This document shows positions 28,601 through 31,957 of a DNA stretch of 31,957 bases, piece after piece. Position 1 is the stretch's first letter. The number at the start of each line of letters is the position of its first letter. The DNA comes from Stemphylium vesicarium (Eukaryota; Ascomycota; Dothideomycetes; Pleosporales; Pleosporaceae): assembly GCA_004380135.1 (NCBI GenBank), contig QXCR01000240.1:1-31957 (forward strand). The letters run 5' to 3'. A program made the translations under genes and the position numbers. Under the pieces are notes generated by a model. It was given only the letters and a program-made list of their open reading frames with translations, was not told the origin of the DNA and did no database searches.

Positions 28601-28680
28601 CTTATAGCTTAAGTTTAATCTTATAGTCTATATCTAGTCCCCTAATAGAAGAAAGATCTTTACCTAACCAATAGGACGCG
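25630..28680 (-). pseudogene. Chromodomain gypsy (chromovirus-type) pol, RIP-degraded
   Basis: Minus strand, in gypsy order. RT: LHELLDKGFVRASNSPAASP near 28510, GGGLRFYVNY, ALNAITKKDRYPLPLIRE, KLDVTAAFYKIRI, and the active site YLDD at 28127-28116. RNase H: YDKKLLVVIYYL, FEIIIDYKNLEYF near 27600-27440. Integrase: H-x-H..CELC zinc-binding stretch near 26960-26840, then the catalytic triad, Asp 26726-26724 (LTIDFITGLP), Asp 26549-26547 (LDRG) and Glu 26441-26439, with 35 residues between the last two, the usual DD35E. The C-terminus (about 25830-25640) resembles a chromodomain (VESIINKRI, YLIRWIGF, TWELLENL). Stops throughout are RIP-type. Gag and protease are absent to the right, where the TLH gene begins, so the element is truncated. 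Confidence 0.9.
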
Positions 28681-28996
28681 CATGCTTGGGCCTAATTATT
28701 ATCTAAATAGGTATAGCGTTAGAGTTACGCGACTAAATTAGGCCTACTATAGAGAGTAAATATTATATCTTTAATCTCTCTAATTATTACTAAAATAAAT
28801 ATAGCATTAAAGTTATATAGTTAAATTAGGCTTACTATAAAGAGTACTTAGAGTTATCTTAGAGTTTCTTAGAGTTTACTTACTAAGTATAGAATTCTAC
28901 TAAAATATATAGCTATTTATAATATTAACTATAATATAGTACTATAAGCGACCGCGTATAAGTAAAATAACTATTAATAATATATAAGACTACTTC
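28681..28996. repeat. AT-rich gap with an 88-bp-spaced imperfect direct repeat
   Basis: tagcgttagagttacgcgac.. at 28714 recurs at 28802 as tagcattaaagttatatagt.., and the downstream aaattaggc(c/t)tactata matches too. The second copy carries C to T and G to A changes relative to the first. No gene is seen. Confidence 0.55.
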
Positions 28997-31957
28997 TACT
29001 ATCTTAAGCGCTATTAGGTGCTAATCTATAAGGAGCACGCTACTGGCATACAGAACGTCGATGTGCATCTGCGCGACCAGCACGGCGTAGCAAGCGAAGA
29101 GAGGAAATCGATTGTAGAGCACTGCCGGCAATGGCAGATGGCCGCGCCGCAGGATGTTGAGCTGCCTGCGCCGCTGGGGCCGCCGATTGAGCAGCTAGGC
29201 GAGCCGTTAGACGTCTATTAATGCAGGATTACTAGCGACTATAGCTTCTATACTATAAATAAGATTAGAATATAAAAGTACTATAATAACGTATACTAGA
29301 TAGCTTAGAGTAGTAAAGACGTTAGCCTCTATAAGAAAGTTAAGGTATAGATATTTTTCTAAATTAGTAAGCTCTAATAATACTTTATTATTAAGATAGT
29401 AAATAATAATTATATACTATTTAACCTCTATAAGATAATAGATATTATTAAAGAGTAGCTAATAGAATAGAAACTAATAAAATATATATAAAAAGAGAAG
29501 GCGTAAATTATAGATACTAAAGTTATAAAGATAGATAAAACTAGCTAGTTTAAGTAGATAGGCTAGCTAAAGTACTTTACTAACTATAATCTAATATATC
29601 TTGCGTATTAGACTCGCCTATCTAATTAAGGCGAGAAGAAGCTATAGCGGGCAGTAAAGCTAATAGAGCTGCTGGTGGAGAGAAGCGTCAAGGGGCTGTC
29701 GACGCTTGCGCGAGAGACGAGGCGGTGGCTGAGGAGCGCGAAGCGACAGGAGATCGATCAGCGGCCCATGGCTCGATTGCAGAACCCGGAGAGTCAGGCT
29801 CGCTACGCTAGCTACATGGTCAAATTTGTCTGCTACGCTCTGCGCTTCGTAGCTAACGCAGAAGCAAGGATGGCGGCGCAGGAAGGCGGCAATAAATATA
29901 GCGATAAAGATAATAAAGGCAATAAGGATAACTTAGAAGAAGAGGAAGAGAAAGAGAATAATAATAACTTCTCTAATACTAATAATAGCTAATTAGTAAA
30001 CGTTCTAAGTAGTAGCTAAAGAGAGAAGAACTTAATAAAAGACGCGCGAGAGCTATTCTGCTAGATAGTTAAGTAGAAGGAGCTCGTAGTAACACTGTAG
30101 AAGATGTTGAATCGCGATGCTGACGGCGATGACGAAGCGCAGCGCAGGGCTCAGCGCGACGCTTAGCTCGAAGTGCTGCTAAACTTGCTCACATCCTTCT
30201 TCTTCACGACAACGGGCGACAAGCTGTTTAGTAGCGGACTCATTCACTTTCTTACTATACTAGGCATCGACAGCGACACGAACCACTTGCGCACGGCGAA
30301 GAACTACTTATATATGCTAGCAGGCGTAGTCTACTACATGCGCGTACTTAGCGTAGAGAAATTGCTCCTATTCGCGTGCCGCGATAAGTAGACTAACGAG
30401 AATCGTAAGCGCTTCTTAGAGTATAGAGAGAAGTATCTATTAGATAGCTCGTATAGCCTAATAAGCGAGGCGCTTAGCTTACTAGCTTATAGTAAGCACG
30501 TCGCGCTAGCGGCTAGTAATTTAGGCAACGCGTACTAGTTAAAGGATAAGAAGATCTTCTACTTATACGGCTAGTAGATCTATATTAGCTACTTCTATAA
30601 AATAGCGTAGAATATAGTTTCTAAAATAGAGTAGATATTATAGGAGGAACTATTCTAAGTAGTAAGAGTAGAAGAGTAGTTTACTATTAAGCTAGACATT
30701 CTTATTAATAACGTTACGTTTAAATAGTAAGATATATCTTTTATATAGCACTATAATAACGGTCTTAAGAATAAGCTAGAGTAGATACTAAGATAGATAA
30801 AGTAGATAGAGTAGAGCTATAGACTATAATTAAGCAAAGGGTAGTAGAATATAAAGTAGGTTAAGTATTACTTATATTACGTAGACTACTTCTTAATACT
30901 ACTAATAGTTTGCGTATATATAACGTCTAGATAGCTAGGTAGAGGGTTAGAGATTATAATAATACGGCACTATAATAGGCTACTATAGGACCGTAATATC
31001 TTTATTATAGATAGGTAAGTAATAATAGTTATCCGCTATTATAAGTTATAGTCGTAGTAGGATAAGCTAAAGGTAGTACCGCGCTTCTTACTACCGCGGC
31101 TAAGGTAGGTAATAGTGCTATACTTAGCGTACTTATAGCCGTTCTATAAGTATCTTACTATATAGGTACTTAGTAGCAGCTTTAGCGACTACGTATAGGC
31201 GGACGAGTAGGGCGCGTAAGAGACTAATCGACTAACGTGAGCACTAAGGCGAGAGACTAGCAAGAGACTAGAAGTGCTACTACACACGCTTAACTACTAG
31301 CACGTAGCTATTAGTATTAGTTAAGTTATTATAGGCAAGCGATTTAGTAAAGGCTATTAAGATAAGATTAGTAAGATAGATAAGATTAAGGTAGATAAGA
31401 ATAGAGAGAATATAATAGAGCTATAAAATATAAGGATAATAGTAATTAGAGTAGATAACTATAGTATACTAATTAATATTATTAAGTATCTAAGCGTGCG
31501 CTTAATTAAAGCGTTCTAGCTACTTAGTATAATATAGTACTACTTCTTAGAGCTAAATAGAAAGTAAGTAGTACTATAGAGAATTTAGATAGATAGTATT
31601 AATCTAATTAAGAGAGTAAAAAAATAGAGGCGTAGTAGCATTAATAGCGACGGTAATAACGAGGATGAGGACGGTCAGGGCAGGGAAGCCGCGTTGCTGG
31701 ATAGAGGCAAGAAAGAGAAGGCAGTCCGCAAGGCAATGCAGCAGGTGCTCGGTCAGCAGGACGTTGGGTTTCGATCGGCAGAGCAAGAGCTGGCGCTGCA
31801 CGCAGTAATCGATGGGCAGACACCGCTTGTCGTCGTGCTGCCGACTGGTGGAGGCAAGAGCTTGCTGTTCAGCGTGCCGGCTTGCATGGACAAGGCTGGG
31901 GTGACGGTGGTTGTGGTGCCGTACCGAGCCCTTATTGAGGATCTAGTAGACCGGATG
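28997..31957 (+). pseudogene. Telomere-linked RecQ-type helicase (TLH) gene with OrsD-like N-terminus, mosaic RIP, cut by the window edge
   Basis: The frame starts near 28997 (YLKRY*VLIYKEHATGIQNVD), with a finger-like Cys/His stretch ending VHLRDQHG, then LPAPLGPPIEQL, a decayed second finger, a degraded QTFF motif near 29340, LARETRRWLRSAKRQ, and a capped helical part (YMVKFVCYALRFVANAEARM). An acidic/Asn-rich run lies at 29900-29990. LLTSFFFTTTGDKLFSSGLI and TAKNYLYMLAGVVYYMRVL follow at 30170-30390. After a long TA-converted stretch the frame is intact from about 31640: FRSAEQELALHAVIDGQTP, VVVLPTGGGKSLLFSVPA (Walker A, 31838-31861) and TVVVVPYRALIEDLV. DUF3505/OrsD-like N-termini fused to RecQ helicases are known from fungal chromosome ends. 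Stops in the mutated parts make this copy dead. Confidence 0.8.

Overview
The window looks like a subtelomeric, transposon-filled block from a filamentous ascomycete (Pezizomycotina). Three things suggest this: a HET-domain gene with ankyrin repeats, a fragment of a telomere-linked RecQ-type helicase gene (TLH), and a mutation pattern typical of repeat-induced point mutation (RIP). Long stretches have almost no CA or TG dinucleotides and are full of TA, TAG and TAA, while short unmutated islands keep normal composition. Most recognisable reading frames are therefore broken by CAG/CAA/TGG to TAG/TAA changes. No tRNA, rRNA or CRISPR array was seen.

Layout. 1-3420: RIP-degraded gypsy gag remnants on the minus strand and a probable solo LTR. 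3591-11330: a Fot1/pogo-type DNA transposon (native length 1849 bp, TA target duplication) split by two later insertions, a 573-bp hAT-like MITE (8-bp duplication) and a 5305-bp Ty1/copia element on the minus strand (131-bp LTRs, 5-bp duplication GTCTC). 11414-15224: two further 1849-bp Fot-type elements head to head as an inverted pair around a 113-bp spacer. 15283-18993: the only apparently functional genes, both on the minus strand: a 316-aa two-finger protein related to the N-terminus of TLH/OrsD-type proteins, and an 857-aa HET-ankyrin protein with a near-identical 102-bp repeat array.

19187-20500: an orphan Fot-type terminal repeat, an unidentified degraded reading frame and small repeats. 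20526-22069: a 1544-bp LTR retroelement carrying only gag, with apparently identical 222-bp LTRs, a 5-bp duplication (GTAGT) and a primer-binding site complementary to its own LTR (self-priming, Tf1 style). 22142-22440: a degraded histone H3-like frame. 22748-25592: an LTR plus gag remnant, then a DUF3716-like Cys-rich fragment. 25630-28680: a RIP-degraded chromodomain gypsy pol on the minus strand. 28997-31957: a mosaic-mutated TLH-type gene running off the right edge just after its Walker A motif.

Functional reading. Most of the window records successive insertions followed by RIP. The HET-ankyrin gene is a plausible incompatibility or innate-recognition gene sitting among silenced repeats. 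The gag-only element is the youngest visible insertion and the least mutated. Family names rest on motif recognition by eye; no database search was run.
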